Shown: positions 33,268 through 42,015 of the stretch, piece after piece
Position numbering within the stretch: the first letter of the stretch is position 1
Layout: the number at the start of each line of letters is the position of its first letter
DNA from: Microbacteriaceae bacterium
GTDB lineage: Bacteria > Actinomycetota > Actinomycetes > Actinomycetales > Microbacteriaceae
Direction of reading: 5' to 3'
Assembly (NCBI GenBank): GCA_004297935.1
Contig: SCRE01000014.1
Coordinates: forward strand, 186,001 to 250,000
Length of the DNA stretch: 64,000 nucleotides
Notes under the pieces: model-generated
What the model saw: only the letters and a program-made list of their open reading frames with translations
What the model was told of the DNA's origin: nothing
Database searches by the model: none
Translations under genes and position numbers: made by a program

Positions 33268-33992
33268 GTCGCAAAGACACTGTCATCGTTACCGGTGCGG
33301 CTCGTGGTCAGGGGGCCGCGCACGCGGCGCGTCTTGCGCACCTCGGCACCCGCGTCATCCTGACGGATGTTCTCGACGACGAAGGAGAGAAGACCACCGC
33401 GGTATTGCGTTCTTCTGGCGCCGACGCGGACTATCGGCACTTGGACGTTACGGATGAACGCTCGTGGGCTGCCCTCGTCGATGAACTTGCGGTGACCAAG
33501 GCACGTGTACGCACTCTCGTCAACAACGCGGGAATTCTCAAGTACAACATGATCGTCGACACGACGCTGGATGCGTGGACCTTGCATGAACGAGTGAACG
33601 TACATGGAGCGTTCCTTGGCATTCGCGCTTTCGGTCCCGTTATCGCAGACGCCGGGGGAGGCTCAATCATCAACGTGTCGTCCACCGCGGCGCTGCGTGG
33701 GTCGGACGGTTACGCGGCGTACGCGTCCTCAAAGGCGGCAGTGATCGCGCTCGGGCGAGTAGCCGCTGTTGAGTTTGCACCACTTGTGAGGGTCAACACG
33801 ATCTGCCCTGGCGGTGTGGCTACGGCGATGAATGATGAGGAGCCGGATGGCGGGACAAGCGCGTCAGCGCCGCTCGGGCGACGAGCGCATCCAGACGAAA
33901 TCTCACCCCTAATCGACTTTCTCGCCTCTCCCGCGGCTTCGTTCATCACGGGCTCGGTCTACACCATCGACGGTGGGCTGACCGCCGTTTGA
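33264..33992 (+). CDS. Short-chain dehydrogenase/reductase
   Basis: A 242-residue SDR with [15 protein letters not shown], Asp in [20 protein letters not shown], Ser in [15 protein letters not shown] and the [14 protein letters not shown] active-site motif. It begins inside the stop codon of the previous SDR gene (ATGA). The binding protein of an ABC importer follows after 55 bases, so this is a transport-and-oxidation module under the divergent LysR. Confidence 0.87.
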   Translation: MSRKDTVIVTGAARGQGAAHAARLAHLGTRVILTDVLDDEGEKTTAVLRSSGADADYRHLDVTDERSWAALVDELAVTKARVRTLVNNAGILKYNMIVDTTLDAWTLHERVNVHGAFLGIRAFGPVIADAGGGSIINVSSTAALRGSDGYAAYASSKAAVIALGRVAAVEFAPLVRVNTICPGGVATAMNDEEPDGGTSASAPLGRRAHPDEISPLIDFLASPAASFITGSVYTIDGGLTAV

Positions 33993-34047
33993 ATCTTCAA
34001 TACTGAACATCATCCGATCGACAACTCATTACCCAGAAAGCGAAACA

Positions 34048-34929
34048 ATGACCAAAAACATCGTCATACAGCGCGCGGTTCGTGCAGCAGCGTTGCTCAG
34101 CATTTCCGCTGTTGCGCTGGTTGGTTGCGCAACGACGTCCTCAGACGCCAGTACCACAGCCGCCGCGGCGGGCTGTACGCCTGCAGATCCCGGCTTGACA
34201 ACGTACACAGCAGGTGTGCTCACCGTCGGAGTCCCACAGAACCCGCCATATACCGTGCTCAACGGCAACAAGGCATCCGGCTACGAGATTGACATTGTGA
34301 ACAAGCTCGCGGCTGCTGAGTGTCTTCCGGTCTCATACATACCCGTCACGTATGGCAACGGCATCGCGATGATCAACAATCAGAAGCGTGCCGATCTCAT
34401 CACCGGAGGCTGGTATGTCACTCCGGCACGCGCTCAGCAGGTCGGTTTCACCTCGCCAATCGACTATGACGAAATGGCAATCATCTCCAAGTCGGGGATT
34501 GACACTGTGAAGGGCCTCGAATCGATTGGCGCAGTCGGCAGCGCCACCGGATTCTCGTGGCAGGGCGATATGACGAAGGTTCTCGGCGACAACTTGAAGT
34601 CATACCCCGGCACCGTCGAGATCAAACAGGATTTGCAGGCAGGCCGTATTCAGGCAGGCCTCGACGGGTACGCCGTCGCCGTGGACGCATACAAGGGAAC
34701 AGACTTCAAAGTCGAGATCGCCAAGAAAGATCCGCGAATCGCGATCACGATCGACCGCCCCATCACCGCGTTCCCGATCAATAAGAGCAATAGGGCCCTG
34801 AACGATGCGCTCAGCAAGCTCATCGATCAGTACCGCAAAGACGGCACGCTTGCGAAGATCCTCACGGCCCACGGCCTTTCCGCGTCGTTGGTTGTCCCTG
34901 CCGATGTGGCGGCGAAATCCCTGCGCTAG
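34048..34929 (+). CDS. Polar amino-acid-type ABC transporter substrate-binding lipoprotein
   Basis: A 293-residue SBP_bac_3 protein with a lipoprotein signal (LVGCATTSS). The mature part shows LTVGVPQNPPYTVLNGNKAS, GYEIDIVNKLAA and RADLITGGWYVTPARAQQVG, as in binding proteins for polar amino acids, opines and ectoine. It is followed by a strong hairpin and then by one ATPase and two permease genes, giving a complete importer. The ligand is probably an amino-acid- or amine-like compound; the surrounding monooxygenases suggest it is then oxidised. Confidence 0.88.
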   Translation: MTKNIVIQRAVRAAALLSISAVALVGCATTSSDASTTAAAAGCTPADPGLTTYTAGVLTVGVPQNPPYTVLNGNKASGYEIDIVNKLAAAECLPVSYIPVTYGNGIAMINNQKRADLITGGWYVTPARAQQVGFTSPIDYDEMAIISKSGIDTVKGLESIGAVGSATGFSWQGDMTKVLGDNLKSYPGTVEIKQDLQAGRIQAGLDGYAVAVDAYKGTDFKVEIAKKDPRIAITIDRPITAFPINKSNRALNDALSKLIDQYRKDGTLAKILTAHGLSASLVVPADVAAKSLR

Positions 34930-34939
34930 CGGGCCCGTC

Positions 34940-34966
34940 GAGCCTGCGGCATGACGCCGCAGGCTC
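34940..34966 (+). terminator. Intra-operon hairpin after the binding-protein gene
   Basis: A perfect 11-bp GC-rich stem (34940-34950 with 34956-34966) around ATGAC, 11 bases past the binding-protein stop and 18 bases before the ATPase start. It has the same position and stem length as the hairpin at 26881, so attenuation between binding protein and membrane parts is likely. Confidence 0.6.
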
Positions 34967-34984
34967 ATTACCCCGGGAGGGGCT

Positions 34985-35770
34985 ATGAATGCACAGCTGA
35001 TTACCGAATCCAACAAAGTCAATCACGCTGGTGTGACAATCTCGCACCTTTCCAAAAGCTTCGGCACGAATCTGGTCCTCGACGACATCTCCATCAGAGT
35101 CAAGCCGGGCAGTGTCACAGCTTTGATCGGGCCGTCTGGATCGGGCAAGAGCACACTGCTGCGGTGCGTGAACCTTCTCGAAAAGCCAGACAAGGGAACG
35201 ATCACTATCGGAGCGCAGAGCGTTGATGCGGGAACAAGGGTGTCGGAGCGTGACCTCCTCGCCTTGCGTCGCCAGGTTGGAATGGTCTTCCAATCCTTCA
35301 ATCTCTTCCCGCATTTCACTGTGCTGCGCAACGTTACGTTTCCGCAACAGAAGATCCTCGGCATCAGCAAAGAAGAGGCGGAAGCCCGCGCGCTCACTCT
35401 GCTCGAGCGCGTCGGGTTGAAAGACAAAGCCCTTCAGCATCCGGCGCAGTGCTCAGGAGGTCAGCAGCAGCGCATCGCCATTGTGCGGGCACTGGCGCTG
35501 AATCCGCGCGCCATGCTGTTCGACGAACCGACCAGCGCGCTCGATCCCGAGGTGGGAGTGGAGGTGCTCGCCGTGATGCGCGAACTGGCGGAGGGCGGGA
35601 TGACAATGATCGTCGTCACTCACGAGATGCAGTTTGCCCGTGATGTCGCGGATCACCTTGTTGTGATGGCCGACTCGCATTTGATCGAGGAAGGCAACCC
35701 AGCTGAGATTCTGGCGAACCCGCAACAGGAACGCACCCGACGATTCTTGAGCGCTGTTCTAGGTCGATGA
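34985..35770 (+). CDS. Polar amino-acid-type ABC transporter ATP-binding protein
   Basis: A 261-residue ATPase of the HisP/GlnQ class. Walker A GPSGSGKST, Q-loop VGMVFQSFNLFPHFTVLRNV, signature CSGGQQQRIAIVRAL, Walker B AMLFDEPTSALDPEVG and switch His in VVTHEM are all intact. It is followed after one base by the first permease gene. It powers the importer formed with the neighbouring binding protein and permeases. Confidence 0.93.
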   Translation: MNAQLITESNKVNHAGVTISHLSKSFGTNLVLDDISIRVKPGSVTALIGPSGSGKSTLLRCVNLLEKPDKGTITIGAQSVDAGTRVSERDLLALRRQVGMVFQSFNLFPHFTVLRNVTFPQQKILGISKEEAEARALTLLERVGLKDKALQHPAQCSGGQQQRIAIVRALALNPRAMLFDEPTSALDPEVGVEVLAVMRELAEGGMTMIVVTHEMQFARDVADHLVVMADSHLIEEGNPAEILANPQQERTRRFLSAVLGR

Positions 35771-35771
35771 C

Positions 35772-36410
35772 ATGCAAGTATTTCTGGCCGTCATCGTCGG
35801 CCTTCCACTGACGCTCTTGGTAACGGCCGCAGCGTTCGCGATTGGACTGCTGGGTGGCATACCGCTCATGTTGGGTCTGCGCTCCAAGCATCGGATCGTG
35901 CGCCTTTCCTTTCGCCTGATCGTCGACCTCATTCGCGGTGTGCCGATCATCGTTTGGCTGTTCCTCATCTACTTCGGCATCGCGATCGGTGCCTTCCGGT
36001 TCAGTTCTCTCGCTGCTGCAATCGTCGGCCTCGGCCTCATCTCCTGTGCATATCTCGCCGAAATCTACCGCGGCAGCTTCACGACCCTGCCCCGCGGGCA
36101 GTCGGAAGCCGCGCAGGCGCTCGGGCTCGGCGGCCCGACCATCTTTCGCCGCATTCTCGCTCCGCAGGCGCTGCAGACAGCAATGCCATCCTTGACGACC
36201 TACCTGTTGGCCTTGCTGAAGGACTCCTCGATCGCCTCGACGATCGGCGTTCTGGAAATGGTTGGTGCCGCCACCATCTATTCACGCCAACACTCCGGAA
36301 GCGACGGTCTGACCCCGTTCTTGATCGCGGCTGGCGTCTACATCGTCGTGAGCGTGCCCTTGGCAATCGTTGCCCGGCGACTTGACTCGAGAATGTCGAG
36401 AGCCCGCTGA
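35772..36410 (+). CDS. Polar amino-acid-type ABC transporter permease
   Basis: A 212-residue, about five-helix permease of the HisM/GlnP class. It shows DLIRGVPIIVWLFLIYFG near the N-terminus and the coupling segment AEIYRGSFTTLPRGQSEAAQ with ALGLGGPTIFRRILAPQAL. Its stop shares one base with the start of the second permease. It forms a heterodimer with that protein in the membrane. Confidence 0.9.
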   Translation: MQVFLAVIVGLPLTLLVTAAAFAIGLLGGIPLMLGLRSKHRIVRLSFRLIVDLIRGVPIIVWLFLIYFGIAIGAFRFSSLAAAIVGLGLISCAYLAEIYRGSFTTLPRGQSEAAQALGLGGPTIFRRILAPQALQTAMPSLTTYLLALLKDSSIASTIGVLEMVGAATIYSRQHSGSDGLTPFLIAAGVYIVVSVPLAIVARRLDSRMSRAR

Positions 36411-37054
36411 TGGATATCGCAAGCTATCTTCCTCAACTGGGCCAGGGGCTGATCGTCAGCCTGCAACTGACTGTCATATCCGTCTTCTTCGGCTTCATCA
36501 TCGGCCTGATATTCGCGGTTGGCGTGGCATCGGAGAACCCCTGGATACGCTGGCCGGTGCTCGTTCTCGTCGAGATCGGCCGCGGCATTCCTTCGCTCGT
36601 AGTCCTCTACATCGTCTACTATGGGCTCCCCGCGATCGGGCTGCTCTTCGAGAGTTTCACTGCCGCCGCGATCGGTCTCACCTTCACCGTTGCGGCGTAC
36701 TCCTCCGAGATGATCCGTGCGGGCATTCGCTCGGTTCCTGTTGGCCAGCACGAAGCGGCCGCAGCGCTCGGCCTCCGCTGGGGAGGCACGTTCGGCCGGA
36801 TCGTGCTGCCGCAGGGCCTGCGCGCGTCGATACCGCCACTGATGGGCCTGGCCATCCAGTCGTTCCAGGGCACCTCGCTCGCATACACGATCGCAGTGGC
36901 CGAGTTGATGAGTCAGGCCTATCAGGTCAGCGCCGTGAACTTCCAGTACCTGCAGGTGTACGCCGTCACAGGCCTGATCTACGTTCTCATCGCCGTGCCG
37001 GCGACTTGGCTGTCCGTCTTCGCTGAACACAGGCTTGCCCGCGGCGCATTCTGA
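36410..37054 (+). CDS. Polar amino-acid-type ABC transporter permease
   Basis: A 214-residue permease of the same class, with VEIGRGIPSLVVLYIVYYGL, SEMIRAGIRSVPVGQHEAAA and ALGLRWGGTFGRIVLPQGL. The ATG overlaps the TGA of the preceding permease (TGATG). It completes the importer started at 34048. A flavin monooxygenase gene begins 139 bases downstream. Confidence 0.9.
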   Translation: MDIASYLPQLGQGLIVSLQLTVISVFFGFIIGLIFAVGVASENPWIRWPVLVLVEIGRGIPSLVVLYIVYYGLPAIGLLFESFTAAAIGLTFTVAAYSSEMIRAGIRSVPVGQHEAAAALGLRWGGTFGRIVLPQGLRASIPPLMGLAIQSFQGTSLAYTIAVAELMSQAYQVSAVNFQYLQVYAVTGLIYVLIAVPATWLSVFAEHRLARGAF

Positions 37055-37193
37055 CATTGCAACAACAGCGTGTGCCTTGTATTGGCAAAACCTATATCTG
37101 CCGTCACAAACTTAACATTTACCTTTTGTAGTCGCCTCATTAGCGTCGTTAATAGCTCCACACCACCACACGCACCGATCCAAAGGACACGAC

Positions 37194-38495
37194 ATGACCC
37201 GCTATTGCGTCATCGGCGCCGGCGCCGCCGGCGTATCAGCATTGCAGCAGCTGCTGCAGGCTGGGTTCAACGCTGACTGCTATGAGAAGACCGATCGAGT
37301 AGGCGGTCACTGGCACACCGATTACGACGCTTTGCACCTGATTACCTCGAGAGACACGACCTACTTCGAGAACTTTCCGATGCCGGCCGACTACGCGCAC
37401 TTTCCGCGTCGCGATCAGGTGCGCACGTACATTGAGTCTTACGCCCGTCACCACGCGCTCTACGAGGCGATCCGATTCGATACTGCGGTCGCATCCGTGG
37501 TGCCGATTGTCACGGATGGTCCAGTTGGGTCCGCCGGATGGACCGTCACCTTGGACACCGGTGAGAGCATCGACTACGACGGCGTGCTCATCGCCAACGG
37601 ACATCTTTGGGATCAAAACATCCCGCGCATATCCGCCGACTTTACCGGCAGACAGATCCATTCAGGTTCATACCACAACACCGAAGACGTCGACGGCACT
37701 CGGGTCCTTGTAGTCGGAGCCGGCAACTCCGGTTGTGACCTAGCGGCCGACGCGGCTCAGCATCGGTACGAGGTGGACATCGTGATCCGCACGGGCACAT
37801 ACTTTCAAGCGAAATCCTATTTCGGAGTTCCGCGGTCGGATATCCCCTGGCTGGGCCAGTTTCCCGCCGACGAACAGGACATGATCGCGCGTCTGCTTTC
37901 TCGCGTAACGCTCGGTGACTGGAAGGATTATCCAGGTATGCCGGAACCTACGCGCGACCGGTCCGAGGAGGGCAGCACAACCGTCAACAGCCTGCTGCAC
38001 TACTGGGTGCAGCACGGGCGTATCGCGATCCGCCCAGGCATCGATCACATTGTCGGTCGCCGTGTCTACTTCAGCGATGGCACAGATGGTGAGTACGACA
38101 CAATACTGTGGGCGACCGGATTCAAGCCGACTCTGCCGTTCCTTGCGGGGGAGCTCGTCGAACGTCGAAACGGCGTTCCGTTGCGCTTCGCCGGCGGCAT
38201 CATCCCGAAAGGATTGGAAAAGCTGTACTACATTGGTCTGGCCTCACCGCGCGGCCCTCAAATCCCCGTGTACGGAGAACAGGCCAAGCTCGCGCTCCGA
38301 ATGATCGCGCTACACGAAGCTGCGTCTGACGGGTTTGCGGGTATTGCGGCCTACTTGAGCGGATTGCAGGACGAGATGTCACGCATCGACATCGTTCGTG
38401 CTGTGTGGAATGAGCAGATGGCCGATACAGCACGCCTCCTCAACGCGTTCACAACTGCACAGAGCACCAAGCACGCCGAAGCGGCAGTGGTGTAA
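37194..38495 (+). CDS. FAD-dependent monooxygenase (flavin-containing monooxygenase family)
   Basis: A 433-residue class B flavoprotein monooxygenase. The FAD loop is VIGAGAAGVSALQQLLQAG, the NADPH loop VLVVGAGNSGCDLAADAA, and ILWATGFKPTLPF is the family motif before the C-terminal FAD contact. Such enzymes hydroxylate amine nitrogens or sulfur, or insert oxygen next to a ketone. It follows a polar amino-acid-type importer, so N-oxygenation of an imported amine is the most attractive role (inference). The separate gap of 139 bases may hold its own promoter. Confidence 0.87.
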   Translation: MTRYCVIGAGAAGVSALQQLLQAGFNADCYEKTDRVGGHWHTDYDALHLITSRDTTYFENFPMPADYAHFPRRDQVRTYIESYARHHALYEAIRFDTAVASVVPIVTDGPVGSAGWTVTLDTGESIDYDGVLIANGHLWDQNIPRISADFTGRQIHSGSYHNTEDVDGTRVLVVGAGNSGCDLAADAAQHRYEVDIVIRTGTYFQAKSYFGVPRSDIPWLGQFPADEQDMIARLLSRVTLGDWKDYPGMPEPTRDRSEEGSTTVNSLLHYWVQHGRIAIRPGIDHIVGRRVYFSDGTDGEYDTILWATGFKPTLPFLAGELVERRNGVPLRFAGGIIPKGLEKLYYIGLASPRGPQIPVYGEQAKLALRMIALHEAASDGFAGIAAYLSGLQDEMSRIDIVRAVWNEQMADTARLLNAFTTAQSTKHAEAAVV

Positions 38496-38614
38496 GGGAG
38501 GCGCCGCACAATGATTCCGAAGTTGCATCGCTCCGGTCCGAGCAATCGATGCCCGCGATTACGGGGCCGCCAGCGTCCTGGGGATGGCGTTCTAGCGCCG
38601 TCTGGAGTAGGCGC

Positions 38615-39520
38615 ATGAAACACGGAATCGTCATCCTGCCGCAAGCACCATGGCGTGAAGCGCGGCGCACCTGGCAGAGCGCCGAGGAACTCGGCTTCGA
38701 TCACGCCTGGACCTACGATCACCTGTCATGGCAGAGCTTGGCCGATCAGCGCTGGGGCGCGACGATTCCGACGTTGACGGCAGCGGCATCCGTCACGTCG
38801 ACGATCAGGCTCGGCACGTTCGTGACGTCGCCGAACTTTCGGCATCCGGTGCCGTTCGCCAAGGATCTCGCGACCGTTGACGACGTGTCCGGCGGCCGGT
38901 TCCTGCTCGGAGTCGGATCGGGCGGCACCGGCTTCGACGCTGACGTGCTCGGCTATCCGCAACTGACACCGCGACAACGCCACGAGCGATTCGTCGAATT
39001 CGTGCGCGGCCTTGACGCGCTACTGCGATTCGAGCAACCGGGCAGCGGTGGGATCAGTTTCGACGGCGACTGGTTCACGGCCCACAACGCTCGCATGGTC
39101 GGCGAGCCGGCGCAGCCGCCGCGGATGCCGTTTATCATCGCCGCCGACGGACCCAAGGGCTTGCAACTCGTCGCCGAACTCGGCGACGGCTGGGTGACCC
39201 TCGGCCGGCAGACCGATTCCCTCGACACCTGGTGGCGGAGCGTTGCCGAACTGTCCGCCCGGCTCGACGAGACGCTTGCGAACGCGGGCCGCGCACCACA
39301 GAGCATCGACCGCTATCTCAGCCTGGACGCCTCGCCGCAATTCGCCCTCGAAAGCGTCGACAGCTTCACGGATGCCGTCGGCCGGGCTGCCGAGCTCGGC
39401 TTCACCGACGTGATCACCCACTGGCCGCGGGCCGACGGCGTGTACGCCGGGCAAGAAGACGTGTTGGTCGAGGTGGGATCCCGGTTTCGACGCTGCGAAG
39501 GAGCCGTCACTCCCTCGTAA
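38615..39520 (+). CDS. LLM-class flavin-dependent oxidoreductase (luciferase-like)
   Basis: A 301-residue luciferase-like TIM-barrel protein: HGIVILPQAPWREARRTWQS, FDHAWTYDHLSWQSLAD, SVTSTIRLGTFVTSPNFRHP, LATVDDVSGGRFLLGVGSGG and IIAADGPKGLQLVAELGDGW. These enzymes use FMNH2 or F420 for oxygenation or redox steps; the set of glycine motifs resembles F420-type actinobacterial members but does not decide the cofactor. It lies 119 bases after the FAD monooxygenase and probably acts in the same pathway. The start at 38615 matches the usual family start. Confidence 0.85.
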   Translation: MKHGIVILPQAPWREARRTWQSAEELGFDHAWTYDHLSWQSLADQRWGATIPTLTAAASVTSTIRLGTFVTSPNFRHPVPFAKDLATVDDVSGGRFLLGVGSGGTGFDADVLGYPQLTPRQRHERFVEFVRGLDALLRFEQPGSGGISFDGDWFTAHNARMVGEPAQPPRMPFIIAADGPKGLQLVAELGDGWVTLGRQTDSLDTWWRSVAELSARLDETLANAGRAPQSIDRYLSLDASPQFALESVDSFTDAVGRAAELGFTDVITHWPRADGVYAGQEDVLVEVGSRFRRCEGAVTPS

Positions 39521-40174
39521 TCGCAGCCTGCCAGCTACTGGCCTCAGGGCATTTCCGCGCATGTGGGTCGGATCCAGTAGAGTTGCGGTCCCGCGATTCG
39601 GGCCACCCACGGGCAGATCAGATTGGCCATTGACATCCGCGCCGGCGGGCGGAGAATCTGGGCCTTGTGCCGCAGTGCTCCGTGCTAGTTCTTGTCGAAT
39701 TGTAAAGACAACCAGGAAGCAAAGTGGCGGATTGCGGAGGAGACCCATGGAAACGACGGGCATCCGTAACCGCGCGAGAGCGTCCGTTCAGTGAACTGCT
39801 TGTCGCGCGGAGACCGTACCGCCAATCAGAAGAGAAAGTACACCGTCAACGTTTGGCGAAAGCCACACCCAGTAGTGTCAAGGCAACTCCAGGAGCCTGA
39901 CGCCAAAGTGTGAAGAAATTAGATTGCTACCTCAGGTTGACAGGTATTCATGCGAGCCGTGTCGCGCCGGGTTTACGTCTTGTTGGGGTACACCCCAACT
40001 GGACGCACCGTCTACATTCGAAGGATCGTGTAGGGGGAGTACTGCCATTTGTGCAGACGACTTCTGAAAACGACATGTACAACGCAGCCCGGTACGACAA
40101 GTAGCCCGGCGGAGATGCTGTCGCTAAGATATCCAGTTCACATGCGAGCGACTGCAGCCCAGGGTAGCATTCCG
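39521..40174. other. Intergenic stretch without recognisable genes
   Basis: About 650 bases between converging operons. Short frames in both directions lack motifs. The only structure I see is a small perfect hairpin at 39982-39999 (GTTGGGG and CCCCAAC around TACA). No insertion-sequence ends were found. Confidence 0.4.
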
Positions 40175-41161
40175 TTAAACTTCACTTTGAATAGACGTCA
40201 GGAGGAGCGGGTCTGGTCGGGCGGCCTGATGCTTTTCGAGTGTTGCAGGCGTCGGGTATGAGGGTTGGGCGCCGACTCCTTCGGCCGCGAATGCCGCGAC
40301 TCGGCCAGCGAAGCTTGCCGCCTCGACGAAGTCCTTACCGTCGGAGAGGGAGACTAGCATGGCGCCGAAGAATGCGTCTCCGCATCCAGTGGTGTCGATG
40401 GCATCCGCCGCCGCAGCCGGGATATCGACATGGGCTTGGTGCGTGTAGATCGAGCAGCCTGCAGAACCTCGGGTGACGATCACTGCTGCGAAGCCGTACT
40501 TCTCGCGGATCCTGGTGAAGTTCTGCTGTGCCGCTCCGGCCTCCCTTGCTAGTTCTGCTGCTTCGTGTTCGTTGACGACGATCACGTCTGTCGCCAGCAA
40601 GATTTCATCGATGTCCGCGGTGTATGGCGAAAGGTTCAATACGACAGTAGCTCCCGCGTCTTGAGCGAAACGGGCAGCATCGGCGGCCATGCCCAGAGGG
40701 ATCTCTAGACTCAGGCCGACGATGCTGTGTGCCGCCACTGTTGCTCGTACGAACCGGGCTTGCTCTGGCAAATAGACGCTGTTCGCCCCAGAGGCGAGAA
40801 CTATGGTGTTTTCTCCCGCGTCGTCGACAGTGATCAGGGCCATTCCGGTCGCTTGGTTTGGCGACCGGAATAGGCCCGAGCGATCCACTCCTGCACGATC
40901 TAATGCGTTGTCGAGCAGCTCGCCGTGATCATCCCTTCCTACCGCTCCGATTAGCACAACATCACCGCCGAGGAGCGCGGCGGCCACGGCCTGATTGGCG
41001 CCTTTTCCTCCTGGGAATGTCTGAAAGCCGTGGCCGCGAACTGTCTCGCCTGCCCGGGGGAGTGTTTGCGTGCGAATTGTCACATCCGCGTTGAGGGAGC
41101 CGACCACCACGATGCGTGCTTTCTGCCTAGGCGGGTCCGGCTCGCTGTTACTCCTAATCAT
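40175..41161 (-). CDS. Ribokinase-like carbohydrate kinase (PfkB family)
   Basis: A 328-residue PfkB kinase with the ribokinase pattern: VVGSLNADVTIRTQTLPRAG, FPGGKGANQAVAAALLGGDV, LIGAVGRDDHGELL, a central VVNEHEAAELAREAG and the catalytic DTTGCGDAFFGAML. The anion-hole loop reads GCGD where ribokinase usually has GAGD or AAGD; the catalytic Asp is kept. It would phosphorylate ribose or a related sugar or nucleoside. It is the last gene of the LacI/ABC operon, suggesting that a sugar part of the imported compound is finally salvaged. Confidence 0.85.
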   Translation of the reverse strand: MIRSNSEPDPPRQKARIVVVGSLNADVTIRTQTLPRAGETVRGHGFQTFPGGKGANQAVAAALLGGDVVLIGAVGRDDHGELLDNALDRAGVDRSGLFRSPNQATGMALITVDDAGENTIVLASGANSVYLPEQARFVRATVAAHSIVGLSLEIPLGMAADAARFAQDAGATVVLNLSPYTADIDEILLATDVIVVNEHEAAELAREAGAAQQNFTRIREKYGFAAVIVTRGSAGCSIYTHQAHVDIPAAAADAIDTTGCGDAFFGAMLVSLSDGKDFVEAASFAGRVAAFAAEGVGAQPSYPTPATLEKHQAARPDPLLLTSIQSEV

Positions 41162-41200
41162 GGGATACGCTTCGTCCTTCTGATCGGGGAGACCGGAAAT

Positions 41201-42013
41201 TTAGAATGATGCGGTGGCGACCGCATGCAGTCCGGTGGGTTCCCTTGTGGCTGCCCGGCCTGCTGTCCAGGTCGCCAGTGCGTTCCAGAACGGGGTGTAT
41301 CCGGGCCATGTCGTGAATGGCGGCGGCGCCCAGTGCGGAGACATGTCGGAGGTGAAGACCGCCGTGCGGCCTTTGCCAACCTGTCGGATTGCCACGAGCG
41401 GGTCGGTGTTGATCTCGGCGAGCACCTGGCCTTCGGGATGCGGGCTTGCGATGTTGTAGCCAAGCAGCTCCGGCCACACCGTGCCGACGCCTCCGAGCGC
41501 GGCATGTGATTCGTCAATGACGGTGACCCTTGCTCCCTCCGGGTGCTCGGCTCGGTCGTCGGTGTGCCGGATAATGACTGGCAGGATGTCGGCGAGCGGG
41601 CTGTCGGCGTACTTGGCTTTCGCGTCCACGCCGGAGAACGATAGGTAGCCGCCGACCATGAGGAGCCCTCCTCCCTGTTCGACGTATTCGCGAATGAGTT
41701 GAAGCCGGTTGGGCTCAGAGACGCTGCGGCCGAACACCGACCTTGTGAGCAGGAACGTATTGGCCCCGACGTCGCTGATGACCACAAGATCGTAATCCTG
41801 CAGAACCTTCGGGTCGAGCGGGAACTGCGTTTCGATCGCGTGGGCCGGTATATGTGTCACTTCCCAACCGTCTGATTCAAGTGCGGCGCGGAACTCGGCG
41901 CCGCCTTCGACGTATTCCGTTGTGGTGAAGCTGTCGAAGCCCTTCTGGTGGATCATGTGGGTCATCCATGATTCGCCGAGGAGCAGAAGACGTGGTGGGG
42001 TTTGCGTTTCCAT
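41201..42013 (-). CDS. Class I glutamine amidotransferase-like protein (DUF1355 type)
   Basis: A 270-residue protein resembling the GATase1-like/DUF1355 group: RLLLLGESWMTHMIHQKGFD at the start, GWEVTHIPAHAIETQFPLD, DLVVISDVGANTFLL, YVEQGGGLLMVGGYLSFSG and VFTSDMSPHWAPPPFTTWPG. The place of the amidotransferase nucleophile shows GGYLSFSG without Cys, so it is probably not a glutaminase. Relatives occur beside sugar and polyol genes with no proven reaction. Its start is two bases from the stop of the lactonase-like gene, so both are surely co-transcribed. Confidence 0.75.
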   Translation of the reverse strand: METQTPPRLLLLGESWMTHMIHQKGFDSFTTTEYVEGGAEFRAALESDGWEVTHIPAHAIETQFPLDPKVLQDYDLVVISDVGANTFLLTRSVFGRSVSEPNRLQLIREYVEQGGGLLMVGGYLSFSGVDAKAKYADSPLADILPVIIRHTDDRAEHPEGARVTVIDESHAALGGVGTVWPELLGYNIASPHPEGQVLAEINTDPLVAIRQVGKGRTAVFTSDMSPHWAPPPFTTWPGYTPFWNALATWTAGRAATREPTGLHAVATASF

Positions 42014-42015
42014 TT

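Noticed and set aside
39982-39999. Perfect hairpin GTTGGGG/CCCCAAC as a terminator
   Set aside because: It is over 450 bases from the upstream stop codon and has no T-run; it is kept only as a note in the gap description.
41201-42013. Annotation as a glutamine amidotransferase subunit
   Set aside because: The nucleophilic Cys expected in the GGxxCxG-type turn is missing (GGYLSFSG).
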